DNA from: Thermodesulfobacteriales bacterium
Lineage (GTDB): Bacteria; Desulfobacterota; Thermodesulfobacteria; Thermodesulfobacteriales; Thermodesulfatatoraceae
Direction of reading: 5' to 3'
NCBI GenBank assembly: GCA_026988575.1
Contig: JALSKZ010000030.1
Coordinates: forward strand, 1-59,836
Length of the DNA: 59,836 nt
Shown: positions 33,153 through 41,778 of the stretch, one piece after another
Numbering within the stretch: the stretch's first letter is position 1
Layout: every line of letters starts with the position of its first letter
Translations under genes and position numbers: made by a program
The notes under the pieces: generated by a model
What the model was told of the DNA's origin: nothing
Seen by the model: only the letters and a program-made list of their open reading frames with translations
Database searches by the model: none

Positions 33153-34237
33153 AGAGGGAGGGTCTGCGTTTGGTTATTGCTGGTGGAGGCACAGGAGGAC
33201 ACCTCTTCCCAGGGTTAGCTGTGGCTGAAGAAGTAGTGGCCCAGGGGGGGCAGGTACTCTTTGTGGGTTGTGGACGCAAGGTGGAAGAGCTCGCCCTGGC
33301 CAAGACCCCCTTTGCGGTGGAGACCTTGAACGCAGAGGGGCTTTTGGGACGCCCCCTCTTTGCCAAGGTACGGGCCTTGGGCAAGATGACCATGGCGGTG
33401 ATCAAGGCCCTAAAGATTGTGCAAGGTTTTAATCCCCAGGTAGTCCTGGGGGTAGGGGGGTACGCCTCGGTCCCGGTGCTTATGGCAGCGAAGATGCTTC
33501 GGCTACCTTGTGCTATCCACGAGCAGAATTCTATCCCAGGTGTAGCCAACCGTGTCTTGGCCCGGTTGGCTAACAGGGTGTTTGTGTCTTTTAAAGAGGC
33601 CGAGGCCTTTTTCCCGGCAAGTAAAGTAAGGCATACGGGCAATCCCGTGCGCAAGACTTTAAAAGGGCCTTATCCTCGCGAGCACAAAGGTTTAGGATTG
33701 TTGATTACCGGAGGTAGTCAAGGTGCCCGCGCCCTAAATGAGCTTGCTCTCCAGGTGGTTCCCGGGCTTATTAGACGGTTTCCGGGGCTTTATGTGATTC
33801 ACCAGACCGGTTTCAAAGACTATGACCGGGTGTCTTCGATCTATCAGGTCCAGGGGCTTAAGGTAAAGGTATTTCCTTTTATAGAGGATATGGCCTGGGC
33901 GTACGCCCAGGTCGACCTGGTAATTTGTCGGGCCGGGGCTACCACCATAGCTGAGCTTTGTAGCCTTGGTAAACCGGCCATTTACATACCATTTCCATAC
34001 GCCACTCATAGCCATCAGGAACGTAACGCAGAGGTGGTAGTGGCCAACGGGGCAGGAGTGATGTTTCGCGAAAGGGACCTCACGGCAGAGGTGCTCTTGG
34101 AGACGGTGATTGCTTTATTGGAAGACGATCAACGTCGAGAGCGCATGGCTCAGGCCGCCCGTGAGGTGTTCCCTGCTCGTCCGGTAGAAAGAATCTTAAA
34201 AGAAATGGAGGCGCTGGTAGGACATGTTGGAGCATAA
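33149..34237 (+). CDS. murG: Lipid II synthase (UDP-GlcNAc transferase MurG)
   Basis: A 362-residue GT28 enzyme on the inner face of the membrane that adds GlcNAc to lipid I, giving lipid II. Marks are the first loop IAGGGTGGHLFPGLAVAEE, GVGGYASVPVLMAA, HEQNSIPGVANR, TGGSQGARALNELAL near residue 185, and the C-terminal GAGATTIAEL-like CRAGATTIAELCSLG with IPFPYATHSHQERNA. The start is TTG at 33149, overlapping murD (TTGA). Overlap with murC is 14 bases. Confidence 0.97.
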   Translation: MKREGLRLVIAGGGTGGHLFPGLAVAEEVVAQGGQVLFVGCGRKVEELALAKTPFAVETLNAEGLLGRPLFAKVRALGKMTMAVIKALKIVQGFNPQVVLGVGGYASVPVLMAAKMLRLPCAIHEQNSIPGVANRVLARLANRVFVSFKEAEAFFPASKVRHTGNPVRKTLKGPYPREHKGLGLLITGGSQGARALNELALQVVPGLIRRFPGLYVIHQTGFKDYDRVSSIYQVQGLKVKVFPFIEDMAWAYAQVDLVICRAGATTIAELCSLGKPAIYIPFPYATHSHQERNAEVVVANGAGVMFRERDLTAEVLLETVIALLEDDQRRERMAQAAREVFPARPVERILKEMEALVGHVGA

Positions 34238-35609
34238 GAAATATCACTTCATCGGCATTGGTGGCATAGGCATGAGTGGGCTGGCCAAACTCCTTTTGAG
34301 TCTGGGGTTTGAGTTAAGCGGGTCTGATTTGTCCCGCAGCGAGATTACTCGCCAACTAGAACGTCAGGGGGCCAGGATATTTTATGAACACCGGCCTCAA
34401 AACGTGCACGGTGCCGAGGTAGTGGTCTATTCCTCGGCGATCAAAGAAGACAATCCAGAGTTAAAAGAGGCCCGAAGATTAGGTTTAAAGGTAATCCCCC
34501 GGGCCGCCATGTTGGTAGAGATTATGAAACTCCACCAGACCAACATATTGGTGGCCGGGGCCCATGGTAAGACCACCACCTCTTCTATGGTGGCTTCGGT
34601 GCTCACGGCCGGGGGGCTAAACCCCACGGTGGCTGTTGGAGGTAAAGTAAACGGCTTTGCGGGAAACGCTTGGCTTGGCAGGCGCGAGTATCTGGTGGCC
34701 GAGGCCGACGAAAGCGATGGGTCTTTTCTCCAAATGACACCAGACATCGCGGTGGTAACCAATATAGACAAAGAACACCTAGACTTTTATCCAGATCTGG
34801 CGGCGATCAAGGAGGCCTTTAGGTCCTTTTTGGGAAGGTTACGTCCTGGAGGGCAGGCGGTTGTCTGCGGAGAAGACGCTGTCTTACGCAGCCTGATAGA
34901 AGACTTAGCCATCCCTGTGGTCACCTATGGTTTTTCTCCCGCGACCACCCTGCAGGCCAAAGTATTGACTGGGGGGCCGCGGCCGCGATTTAAGGTCTTC
35001 TTAAAAGGGAAAGAGTTGGGCGAGGTTTCTATTAGAGTCCCTGGAGAACACAATATCTTAAACGCCTTGGCCGCCCTAGGGGTGGGGTTACACCTTGGGG
35101 TGCCTTTTGCGGACCTTTGCCAGGGGTTGGCTAATTTTTATGGTGTTCGGCGGCGGTTAGAGTTTAAGGGGCAGATCAAAGATGTTTGCGTAGTGGACGA
35201 CTACGCCCATCACCCCACCGAGATCCGGGTTACCATTAAGGCCCTACGGGAGGCCTATCCCCGGAGACGTTTAGTGTTGCTGTTTCAGCCCCATAGATAT
35301 TCCCGTACCAAGGCCCTTTTTGAGGAATTTGTCCGGGCCTTTGATGGGGTAGATCTCCTCCTGATCACGGAGATATATCCGGCTTCGGAGTTACCTATCC
35401 CTGGGGTTAGTGGCGAGAGCCTTTTTAAGGCCTTATCTGAGCGCAGGGGGGGGGATACCTTTTTTGCCGAGACCAAAGAGCTCCTACTGGCGCGGGCCCT
35501 GTCTTTGATTGAGCCGGGTGATCTTGTGGTTACTATGGGAGCTGGAGACATCTACCGGGTAGGGGAGGCCTTGATACAAGAACTTGGCGTTCGGCAGGAG
35601 GTGGCCTAG
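34224..35609 (+). CDS. murC: UDP-N-acetylmuramate--L-alanine ligase
   Basis: A 461-residue Mur ligase, the first of the four peptide-adding enzymes. The N-terminal nucleotide loop FIGIGGIGMSGLAKLL, the ATP loop VAGAHGKTTTSSMVAS near residue 110, EADESDGSFLQM, NIDKEHLDFY, and VDDYAHHPTEIR near 325 identify MurC. It follows murG with an overlap and is followed two bases later by murB. In many genomes ddl lies near here; it does not in this window. Confidence 0.97.
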   Translation: MLEHKKYHFIGIGGIGMSGLAKLLLSLGFELSGSDLSRSEITRQLERQGARIFYEHRPQNVHGAEVVVYSSAIKEDNPELKEARRLGLKVIPRAAMLVEIMKLHQTNILVAGAHGKTTTSSMVASVLTAGGLNPTVAVGGKVNGFAGNAWLGRREYLVAEADESDGSFLQMTPDIAVVTNIDKEHLDFYPDLAAIKEAFRSFLGRLRPGGQAVVCGEDAVLRSLIEDLAIPVVTYGFSPATTLQAKVLTGGPRPRFKVFLKGKELGEVSIRVPGEHNILNALAALGVGLHLGVPFADLCQGLANFYGVRRRLEFKGQIKDVCVVDDYAHHPTEIRVTIKALREAYPRRRLVLLFQPHRYSRTKALFEEFVRAFDGVDLLLITEIYPASELPIPGVSGESLFKALSERRGGDTFFAETKELLLARALSLIEPGDLVVTMGAGDIYRVGEALIQELGVRQEVA

Positions 35610-35610
35610 G

Positions 35611-36507
35611 GTGCAAGCATTACTGAGGGCATATCGCGAACACGGTCTTCCCTTTTTTGAGGGTGTAACCCTGGCCCCTTATACTACTTTGCGTGTAGGG
35701 GGTCCGGCCCGGTGTTTGGTGACTCCTAAAGATTATCAACAGGCCTGTCTAGCGGTGGATTTGGCCTTTAAGGTCGGCGTGCCGGTCTTTTTCCTGGGCG
35801 GTGGTAGCAACCTTTTGGTACGCGATGGGGGAATGCCTGGGGTAGTGGTTGATCTGAAAGGCCTTAATCAATTGCGTTACCTGGGAAAAGGTTTGGTGGA
35901 GGCCGAAGCAGGTGTAAGTCTGGGGGCCCTTTTGCGTTTCTGCCATCAAAAAGGTCTAAGCGGCCTTGAATTTTTGGCCGGGGTGCCGGCTACCGTGGGG
36001 GGAATAGTCCGCATGAATGCCGGGGCCTTTGGTTATGAAGTAAAAGACCTCCTGCAAGAGGTTACCGTCTGGCATGGGGGACAGGTGGAGACCCTCCGAG
36101 CCCCAGACTTAAAATTTGTTTACCGTTGTTGGGGTGGCCCTTCCGGGGCCCTGATTCTAAAGGCCTTATTCCTTTTTCGTCCTTTACCACCAGAGGACAT
36201 AGAAGAACGCCTACGTTATTTTCTGGGCCGACGTCGTGATCGGCAGCCTGTTGGAGAGGCCACTGCCGGGTGCATATTCAAAAACCCAGAGGGTATCGCG
36301 GCAGGCTTTCTTCTGGACAAGATAGGGTTAAAGGGCTTTACCCATGGTCGCGCCCATTTTTCGCGAAAACACGCCAATTTTATCGTAACTAAAAAGGGGG
36401 CCAAGGCGGAGGACGTTTTGTTCTTGATAGATAAGGCCAAAGAAGAGGTCATGAGGGCCTTTGGGATCGAGCTTAGGGAGGAGGTGGTTGTTGTTGGTGA
36501 AGCCTAG
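35611..36507 (+). CDS. murB: UDP-N-acetylenolpyruvoylglucosamine reductase
   Basis: A 298-residue flavoenzyme that reduces UDP-GlcNAc-enolpyruvate to UDP-MurNAc using NADPH. FAD-binding features are TLRVGGPARCLV near residue 25, FFLGGGSNLLVRDGG near 62, and the family segments GLEFLAGVPATVGG and GYEVKDLL; the catalytic-region serine/cysteine position reads GCIFKNPEG, then HANFIVTKKGA. It is a short, type II-like MurB. I chose the GTG at 35611 because GGAGGTGG precedes it, rather than the open frame's earlier TTG inside murC. Confidence 0.95.
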   Translation: MQALLRAYREHGLPFFEGVTLAPYTTLRVGGPARCLVTPKDYQQACLAVDLAFKVGVPVFFLGGGSNLLVRDGGMPGVVVDLKGLNQLRYLGKGLVEAEAGVSLGALLRFCHQKGLSGLEFLAGVPATVGGIVRMNAGAFGYEVKDLLQEVTVWHGGQVETLRAPDLKFVYRCWGGPSGALILKALFLFRPLPPEDIEERLRYFLGRRRDRQPVGEATAGCIFKNPEGIAAGFLLDKIGLKGFTHGRAHFSRKHANFIVTKKGAKAEDVLFLIDKAKEEVMRAFGIELREEVVVVGEA

Positions 36508-37255
36508 AAAACAAGGCTTTTATCAGATATTGGTGGGCCTTTGTTTTTTTGCCCTGGGGGCCTTTGGCTTCTATTGGGTACACCACTCCAGCAGTTTTGC
36601 TTTGCAAGATATAGAAATTGACCTGCCCGCTAATCCCTATATTTCCAAAAAGCAGGTATTGATCCTTAGCGGTGCTCCCTTGGGGCAAAACCTGTTTAGG
36701 CTTGATCTGAGGCGTATTGAGAGACAACTGGAGGCCCATCCGTGGGTGGCCAGGGCCTTTGTGTCGCGGAGGCTGCCTGATGGGCTCTATATAAAGATCA
36801 CTCTGGAAAAGCCCGTGGCCATGGTGGCCACCCCTAAAGGGGTCTATTTGGTAAACCAGCAGGGGAGGCTTTTTGCCCCGGCTCTTCCCCTCCAGATGAA
36901 AGACTACCCGGCGTTGGCCGGGGTGTCGTCCCAAGAAATTGCGGCCCGAAGCCTCGACCAACGCTACAGGCCTTTATTAAAACTTTTGGCATACTTGCGT
37001 AAACATGATCAATATCTACCCTGCTACGCCAATATCTCCCAAATAAAACTCTTAAAAGAGGGCTTTGTGCTCCTTACCCGCGATGCCATCTTGGTGCGCT
37101 TCCAGGGCCTGGATTTTGCTACTTTGTGGCGTCAATACCGCTATTTAGACCGTATTATGGCCTATCTGTACGATACCAAACAGTACAGCAGGGCCAAAGT
37201 TATTCGTTTTGATTATCCCAAGGGTCGGGCAGCCATAAGTTTTAAGGAAGGTTAG
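36497..37255 (+). CDS. ftsQ: Cell division protein FtsQ
   Basis: A 252-residue bitopic protein with a short basic cytoplasmic tail, one membrane helix (about 10-32), a POTRA domain (FALQDIEIDLPANPYISKKQVL, in two strands, then NLFRLDLRRIERQLEAHPWV), and the FtsQ beta domain (VYLVNQQGRLF, then a long C-terminal region). It bridges FtsA/FtsZ-side proteins and the FtsL-FtsB pair in the septal complex. Start is uncertain among TTG 36491, TTG 36494 and GTG 36497, all just after GGGAGGAGG; it overlaps murB slightly. Confidence 0.92.
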   Translation: MKPRKQGFYQILVGLCFFALGAFGFYWVHHSSSFALQDIEIDLPANPYISKKQVLILSGAPLGQNLFRLDLRRIERQLEAHPWVARAFVSRRLPDGLYIKITLEKPVAMVATPKGVYLVNQQGRLFAPALPLQMKDYPALAGVSSQEIAARSLDQRYRPLLKLLAYLRKHDQYLPCYANISQIKLLKEGFVLLTRDAILVRFQGLDFATLWRQYRYLDRIMAYLYDTKQYSRAKVIRFDYPKGRAAISFKEG

Positions 37256-37259
37256 AGAA

Positions 37260-38471
37260 ATGGTAAAGGACGACATAGAACCAATAGTGGCTCTTGATAT
37301 AGGGACCACCAAGATTTGTTGTTTAGTGGCGGTGGAAAAAGAAAGCGGGCTTCAGGTATTGGGTATGGGCATGGTAGGCTCTGCGGGTCTGCGGCGTGGC
37401 GTGGTAGTAAACATTGAAAGTACGGTTAGTGCTATAGTCCAGGCCGTGCAACAGGCGGAAGAACAGTGTGGAGAGGAGATACAAAACGTCATTATTGGTA
37501 TTGCTGGTACCCACATACGGAGTCAGAAGAGTAACGGAGTTATCCCCTTAAAATATGGCGAAGTAACCGAAGAGGACGAACAACGGGTCATCGAGGCGGC
37601 GCGGGCCATAAATTTACCCAACGATCGTATAATCCTGCACGCCATTCCTGAAGAATACATTGTGGACGATCAGCGAGGGATTGAACAGCCCGTGGGAATG
37701 AGCGGGGTGCGTCTAGAGGCCAAGGTGCATATTGTTACCGCTGGCTCTTCGGCGGTACAAAACTTGATCAAGTGTGTGGAAATGGCGCACTTAGAACCCG
37801 AGGCAGTGGTCTTACAGCCTTTGGCCTCGGCGGAAGCCGTACTCACCGAAGAAGAAAAACAGCTGGGCGTGGCCCTTATTGATTTTGGAGGTGGTACTAC
37901 AGATATAGCCATATTTTTAGAGGGGGCTATGCGCTATACCACAGCAGTGGGGGTAGGGGGACAGATCCTTACCAGCGACCTCACTGTGGGGTTACGTACC
38001 ACCATGAGTGCGGCTGAACGCCTGAAGTTGCAATATGGGTGTTGTTTGGCGCCTTTGGTCCCTCGCGAGGAATATATAGAAGTTCCCAGTTTAGGGAATA
38101 GACCCGCGCGGAAACTCTCACGTCAGATATTGGCCGAGATCTTAGAACCCCGCGTAGAAGAGTTACTGGAGATACTGAATACGGAGCTGGAGCGTTCCGG
38201 ACTTAAGCCTCGTTTGGGTTCAGGAGTAGTCATAACGGGTGGTTCGGCCTTATTACCAGGCCTTTTAGAGATGGCCGACCAGATATTTGAGCTTCCCACG
38301 CGGATAGGTTACCCCGTGAAACTGCCGGGGCTTACCGAGGAAATATATCACCCTCGGCTGTCCACGGCCGTAGGTCTTTTACTGTACGGCACCAGATATC
38401 TTTATCCGGCCAAAGAACACAAGGCCCGTGGACCTTTGGGGCGTATTTTTGAAAAGATTTTTGGGAGGTGA
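37260..38471 (+). CDS. ftsA: Cell division protein FtsA
   Basis: A 403-residue actin-like protein that tethers FtsZ to the membrane. The phosphate-1 loop VALDIGTTKICCLVA, the phosphate-2 loop LIDFGGGTTDIAIF near residue 205, and the adenosine motif ITGGSALLPGLLEMA near 325 are intact, and the 1C domain is present between. A C-terminal amphipathic helix ends the chain (GPLGRIFEKIFGR). It lies four bases after ftsQ and three before ftsZ, the usual order. Confidence 0.97.
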   Translation: MVKDDIEPIVALDIGTTKICCLVAVEKESGLQVLGMGMVGSAGLRRGVVVNIESTVSAIVQAVQQAEEQCGEEIQNVIIGIAGTHIRSQKSNGVIPLKYGEVTEEDEQRVIEAARAINLPNDRIILHAIPEEYIVDDQRGIEQPVGMSGVRLEAKVHIVTAGSSAVQNLIKCVEMAHLEPEAVVLQPLASAEAVLTEEEKQLGVALIDFGGGTTDIAIFLEGAMRYTTAVGVGGQILTSDLTVGLRTTMSAAERLKLQYGCCLAPLVPREEYIEVPSLGNRPARKLSRQILAEILEPRVEELLEILNTELERSGLKPRLGSGVVITGGSALLPGLLEMADQIFELPTRIGYPVKLPGLTEEIYHPRLSTAVGLLLYGTRYLYPAKEHKARGPLGRIFEKIFGR

Positions 38472-38474
38472 CCC

Positions 38475-39632
38475 ATGCCTTTTGATTTTTTAGAGAGCGA
38501 ATATCAGGCCAAGATAAAAGTTATCGGCGTAGGTGGTGGAGGGGGAAACGCCGTTAACAATATGATTGCCAAGGGCCTGAGGGGGGTTGAATTCATTGTA
38601 GCCAATACCGACTACCGAGTTTTGGATCGATCTCCAGCACCGGTAAAGATCCAGCTTGGTAAGGAGCTTACCAAGGGCTTGGGCGCCGGGGGAGACCCAG
38701 AGGTGGGCAAAGAGGCCGCGGAGGAGGCTGAAAACGAAATACGTGAAGCCCTGGCAGGGGCAGATATGGTCTTTGTTACCTGCGGTATGGGAGGTGGAAC
38801 TGGTACCGGTGCGTCCCCAGTCATCGCAAGGATTGCCAAAGAGTTAGGAGCCCTTACGGTAGCTGTGGTTACAAAGCCCTTTCGTTTTGAAGGGAAACCG
38901 CGGGCTAAAGTGGCAGAAAAGGGCCTTGAGGAGTTGCGGCGGCAGGTAGATACCCTCATTACTATTCCTAATGATCGTTTATTGGCCCTGGCTTCCCCCA
39001 AGGCCCGCTTGTTGGAGATGTTTTGTCAGGCCGACGACGTGCTCTACTATGCCGTGCGAGGCATTTCCGACTTGATACTCTTTCCGGGGTATATCAACCT
39101 TGACTTTGCGGATGTAAGGGCGGTTATGAGTGAGATGGGCCTGGCGCTTATGGGCACAGGGGTGGCCACAGGAGAGACCAGGGCGGAAGAGGCCGCCAAA
39201 GCGGCTATTTCAAGCCCCTTATTAGACGACATTTCCATTGCCGGGGCCAGAGGGGTGCTTTTAAATATCACGGCTCATCCCCATACCCTTACCATGGAAG
39301 AGACGGAATACATCTCTAATTTGGTAGTGGAAGAGGCCCACGAGGAAGCCAAGATCTATTGGGGGGTGGTTTTTGATGAACAGGCTGGAGAGGAGTTGCG
39401 GGTGACGGTGATCGCCACGGGCATTGGCCAGGTGGAAGAGCGTCCTGCTGAAGAAGAGGCCAAGGTGTTAAATTTAGCTGCCGAGCGCGATAAAGAGCGG
39501 TTAGCCAATGTTCAGGGAGATAAAAGGCTTGTGCAGACCAGTTTATATAAACCTCGAAGGCGCGTTATGGAAAATATACCCAGTGAAGAAGAGCTAGAGG
39601 TACCGGCCTTTATCCGTCGCAAAGCCGACTAA
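38475..39632 (+). CDS. ftsZ: Cell division protein FtsZ
   Basis: A 385-residue tubulin-like GTPase that forms the division ring. The tubulin signature is GMGGGTGTGASPVIA near residue 105 (serine in place of the common alanine), with VGGGGGNAVNNM near the N terminus and the T7 loop NLDFADVRAVM near 205. A short linker leads to the conserved tail VPAFIRRKAD, which binds FtsA. GGGAGGTGACCC precedes the ATG. It is the last gene of the cluster, ahead of a strong terminator. Confidence 0.98.
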   Translation: MPFDFLESEYQAKIKVIGVGGGGGNAVNNMIAKGLRGVEFIVANTDYRVLDRSPAPVKIQLGKELTKGLGAGGDPEVGKEAAEEAENEIREALAGADMVFVTCGMGGGTGTGASPVIARIAKELGALTVAVVTKPFRFEGKPRAKVAEKGLEELRRQVDTLITIPNDRLLALASPKARLLEMFCQADDVLYYAVRGISDLILFPGYINLDFADVRAVMSEMGLALMGTGVATGETRAEEAAKAAISSPLLDDISIAGARGVLLNITAHPHTLTMEETEYISNLVVEEAHEEAKIYWGVVFDEQAGEELRVTVIATGIGQVEERPAEEEAKVLNLAAERDKERLANVQGDKRLVQTSLYKPRRRVMENIPSEEELEVPAFIRRKAD

Positions 39633-39656
39633 ATGCTTCAAGAAACTATTCCCTGG

Positions 39657-39682
39657 GGCGGGCCAGAGGCCCGCCTTTTTTT
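39657..39682. terminator. Intrinsic terminator of the dcw cluster
   Basis: Arms ggcgggcc (39657-39664) and ggcccgcc (39668-39675) with a 3-base loop, followed by seven T. It ends the dcw transcript 25 bases after ftsZ and is at the tail of the convergent sulfite reductase gene. Confidence 0.9.
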
Positions 39683-40340
39683 ATCCTAAGATAGCCTTTT
39701 TGAACTCTTCAAACCCTACACGATCAATAAGACGTCCTAGACGATCGCCTTTTTTGGCGTGGGCCTCAAAATATTTGACCACTTTGTCGGCGATTTCCAG
39801 GGCCTCTTCGGTAGAGACGTTGTCGGTTAGTTTTTGGGCCAACATGGGTCGGGCTCCACCACAGCCACCCACCATGACCGTCCAACCCTTGGGTTTGCCT
39901 ACAAAACCAAGGTCTTTGATACAGGTTTCGGCACACTGGTTTATACACCCAGAGACCCCTATTTTGAATTTAGACGGCAATTGATAGCCGTGGTAGCGTT
40001 TGTCTAGTTCGGCTCCTAATCCCAGGGCATCTTGTTGCCCCAGGCGACAAAATGTTGTCCCAGGGCAGACCTTGATACTGCGGATGCAAGCCCCTATGGC
40101 GGCCCCGGGTTCGACCCCCAACTCTGTCCATACCTTATCGATGTCTTCTTCGCGCAGCCCCACCAAGGCAATGCGGTCGGCACTGGTGAGCTTCATGGCC
40201 TTAACCCCGTACTTTTCTGCAACTTCCGCTACTTTTTTGAGAAAGGCCGGGGTAACTACCCCTAAAGGCACATGGGGTACAATAGCGTAAGTCTCTTTGT
40301 CTCGTTGTAAAACAGCTCCTTTTTCTCCGTCCTTTAACAT
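39681..40340 (-). CDS. Small assimilatory-type sulfite reductase (siroheme and [4Fe-4S])
   Basis: A 219-residue, single-domain member of the nitrite/sulfite reductase family, the size of the low-molecular-weight sulfite reductase of Desulfovibrio. An N-terminal ferrodoxin-like half (TPAFLKKVAEVAEKYGVKAMKLT) precedes the cofactor cysteines CPGTTFC (near residue 93) and CINQC (near 131) that hold the [4Fe-4S]-siroheme centre. Its physiological electron donor and role in these organisms are unsettled. GGAGGTCATC precedes the ATG at 40340; the longer frame has no such site. The Rrf2 regulator gene is 25 bases upstream in the same orientation. Confidence 0.88.
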   Translation of the reverse strand: MLKDGEKGAVLQRDKETYAIVPHVPLGVVTPAFLKKVAEVAEKYGVKAMKLTSADRIALVGLREEDIDKVWTELGVEPGAAIGACIRSIKVCPGTTFCRLGQQDALGLGAELDKRYHGYQLPSKFKIGVSGCINQCAETCIKDLGFVGKPKGWTVMVGGCGGARPMLAQKLTDNVSTEEALEIADKVVKYFEAHAKKGDRLGRLIDRVGFEEFKKAILG

Positions 40341-40365
40341 GATGACCTCCTTTTTGGTTTGTTTT

Positions 40366-40809
40366 TTATTTTTTTTGGGTGTTGCCAAGGTTTTCGGTGA
40401 TTACGTCTTTGACCATTTCCAAAGTAGTGTGGCGGAGATGATGGCGCACGAGCTGGGTAACCTGAGAAATAAGGTCTCCCAAGATGCAATTGTCTCCTCC
40501 ACACAGGGGGCGTTCATATAGGCACTTTTGTTCCTTTAATGGTCCGTGGATTACTTCGTATATCTCCAAGAGGGTTATCTCTTCGGGTTTTTTGGCCAGT
40601 GAATAGCCACCTTTAGGACCGCGGAGGGCCTTTAAGATACCGGCCCGGGTAAGGGCCTGTAAGACCTTAGAGAGATGTGCCTCCGAGGCTTGGATGCGAC
40701 GCGCGATTTCTTTGACCCGGCGTGGGTGCTGATTGCCGCTGGCCAGATACGCCGTGGCGTGAAGGGCTAAAGATAACGCCTCCGAAACCCTTAATATACT
40801 CCCGTTCAT
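40366..40809 (-). CDS. Rrf2-family transcriptional regulator
   Basis: A 147-residue winged-helix regulator. The DNA-binding half has EIARRIQASEAHLSKVLQAL and the wing GPKGGYSLAKKPEEITLLEI, standard for Rrf2. Three cysteines in CLYERPLC and NCILG are placed as in the Fe-S-cluster-binding members (IscR, NsrR), so it may sense iron-sulfur status, nitric oxide or redox state. It heads a two-gene unit with the sulfite reductase and has its own promoter whose -10 overlaps an inverted repeat, suggesting autoregulation. Confidence 0.92.
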   Translation of the reverse strand: MNGSILRVSEALSLALHATAYLASGNQHPRRVKEIARRIQASEAHLSKVLQALTRAGILKALRGPKGGYSLAKKPEEITLLEIYEVIHGPLKEQKCLYERPLCGGDNCILGDLISQVTQLVRHHLRHTTLEMVKDVITENLGNTQKK

Positions 40810-40842
40810 ACAATCTCCTTTTAGATATTCAGGTATTTGATT

Positions 40843-40874
40843 ACTTAAATATCAGTTAAGTGGAAAACTGTCAA
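40843..40874 (-). promoter_or_regulatory. Promoter and probable Rrf2 operator
   Basis: On the minus strand TTGACA (40874-40869), a 17-base spacer, and TATTTA (40851-40846). The perfect inverted repeat acttaa-N7-ttaagt (40843-40861) covers the -10 box, the place expected for a self-repressing Rrf2 protein. Operator role is inferred. Confidence 0.65.
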
Positions 40875-40917
40875 GATTTTAAAATTAAAAAAATTTTAGA
40901 TTAACCCCTCAAGCTTA

Positions 40918-40980
40918 CCCTAAAATTTTTGACAAAATTGTTATATCTCCCTTGACGTCATTTTAGGGGATGCCTAGTAG
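40918..40980 (+). promoter_or_regulatory. Possible promoter of the rhomboid gene, flanked by an inverted repeat
   Basis: TTGACG (40952-40957), a 17-base spacer and TAGTAG (40975-40980) form a weak promoter. A perfect 9-base inverted repeat, ccctaaaat (40918-40926) and attttaggg (40960-40968), brackets the -35 region and could be an operator. Confidence 0.35.
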
Positions 40981-41010
40981 TTTCCTCACCAAGGAAAGGG
41001 AGGTTTTTAT

Positions 41011-41760
41011 ATGTTTCCGATACAAGATGATGCACCGCGTAGGGGGATTCCTATAGCCACCTATGGTCTCATTTTGATCAATGTCTTTGTTTTTTTTATA
41101 GAGATATCCCTCCCGCCGGCTCAACTGGAGCAGGTGGTCCACCTCTTTGGCGTGATTCCGGCGCGGTTTACCACTTCCTTGGCTGGCCTCTACGAACCCT
41201 TCCCGGGGTTTAAGTACATAACGCTTTTGACGGCCATGTTCCTCCACGGAGGGTGGGTCCATATTTTTGGTAATATGTGGACCCTTTGGATCTTTGGGGA
41301 CAACGTGGAAGACCGGATGGGCAGTGGACGGTTCTTGCTTTTTTATCTGCTCTGTGGCGTGGCGGCTTCTGTCTTTCATATTTATCTTCATCCCTATTCT
41401 ACGGTACCGGTGATAGGGGCTTCAGGGGCTATTTCGGGGGTGTTGGGTGCCTACTATGCCCTCTTTCCTCTGGCGCGTATCGTGGTCATGATCCCCATCT
41501 TTATCTTTCCCTTTTTCTTTGAGCTACCTGCTGTTTTGTATCTAGCCTGGTGGTTCTCGTTACAGGTCTTTAGCGGCACCTTGTCCATAGTCCACGGTCC
41601 GTTGGCCGGACCAGTGGCCTGGTGGGCCCATGTGGGTGGTTTCGTTACCGGGCTTGTCTTGCACCGGCTCTTCTGTCTGGGACGCCGGTGTCGGGTCTGG
41701 AAAGACGAGTGTATGCCCTGGGGGGTACAATCTTTCTTCGATGAACGTATAAATCACTAA
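41011..41760 (+). CDS. Rhomboid-family intramembrane serine protease
   Basis: A 249-residue protein with six or seven membrane helices. The catalytic Ser is in IGASGAISGVLGAYYAL near residue 143 and its partner His in WWAHVGGFVTGLVLH near 210; the HGGWVHIFGNMWTLWIFGDNVED loop region, in two blocks, is the rhomboid L1/helix 2 signature. It should cut membrane helices within the bilayer; the substrate is unknown. AAGGGAGG precedes the ATG. The C-terminal tail is short and cytoplasmic. The ClpP-class protease gene follows 18 bases later, suggesting joint membrane protein turnover. Confidence 0.93.
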   Translation: MFPIQDDAPRRGIPIATYGLILINVFVFFIEISLPPAQLEQVVHLFGVIPARFTTSLAGLYEPFPGFKYITLLTAMFLHGGWVHIFGNMWTLWIFGDNVEDRMGSGRFLLFYLLCGVAASVFHIYLHPYSTVPVIGASGAISGVLGAYYALFPLARIVVMIPIFIFPFFFELPAVLYLAWWFSLQVFSGTLSIVHGPLAGPVAWWAHVGGFVTGLVLHRLFCLGRRCRVWKDECMPWGVQSFFDERINH

Positions 41761-41778
41761 AGGAAAAGGAGGGTAACA

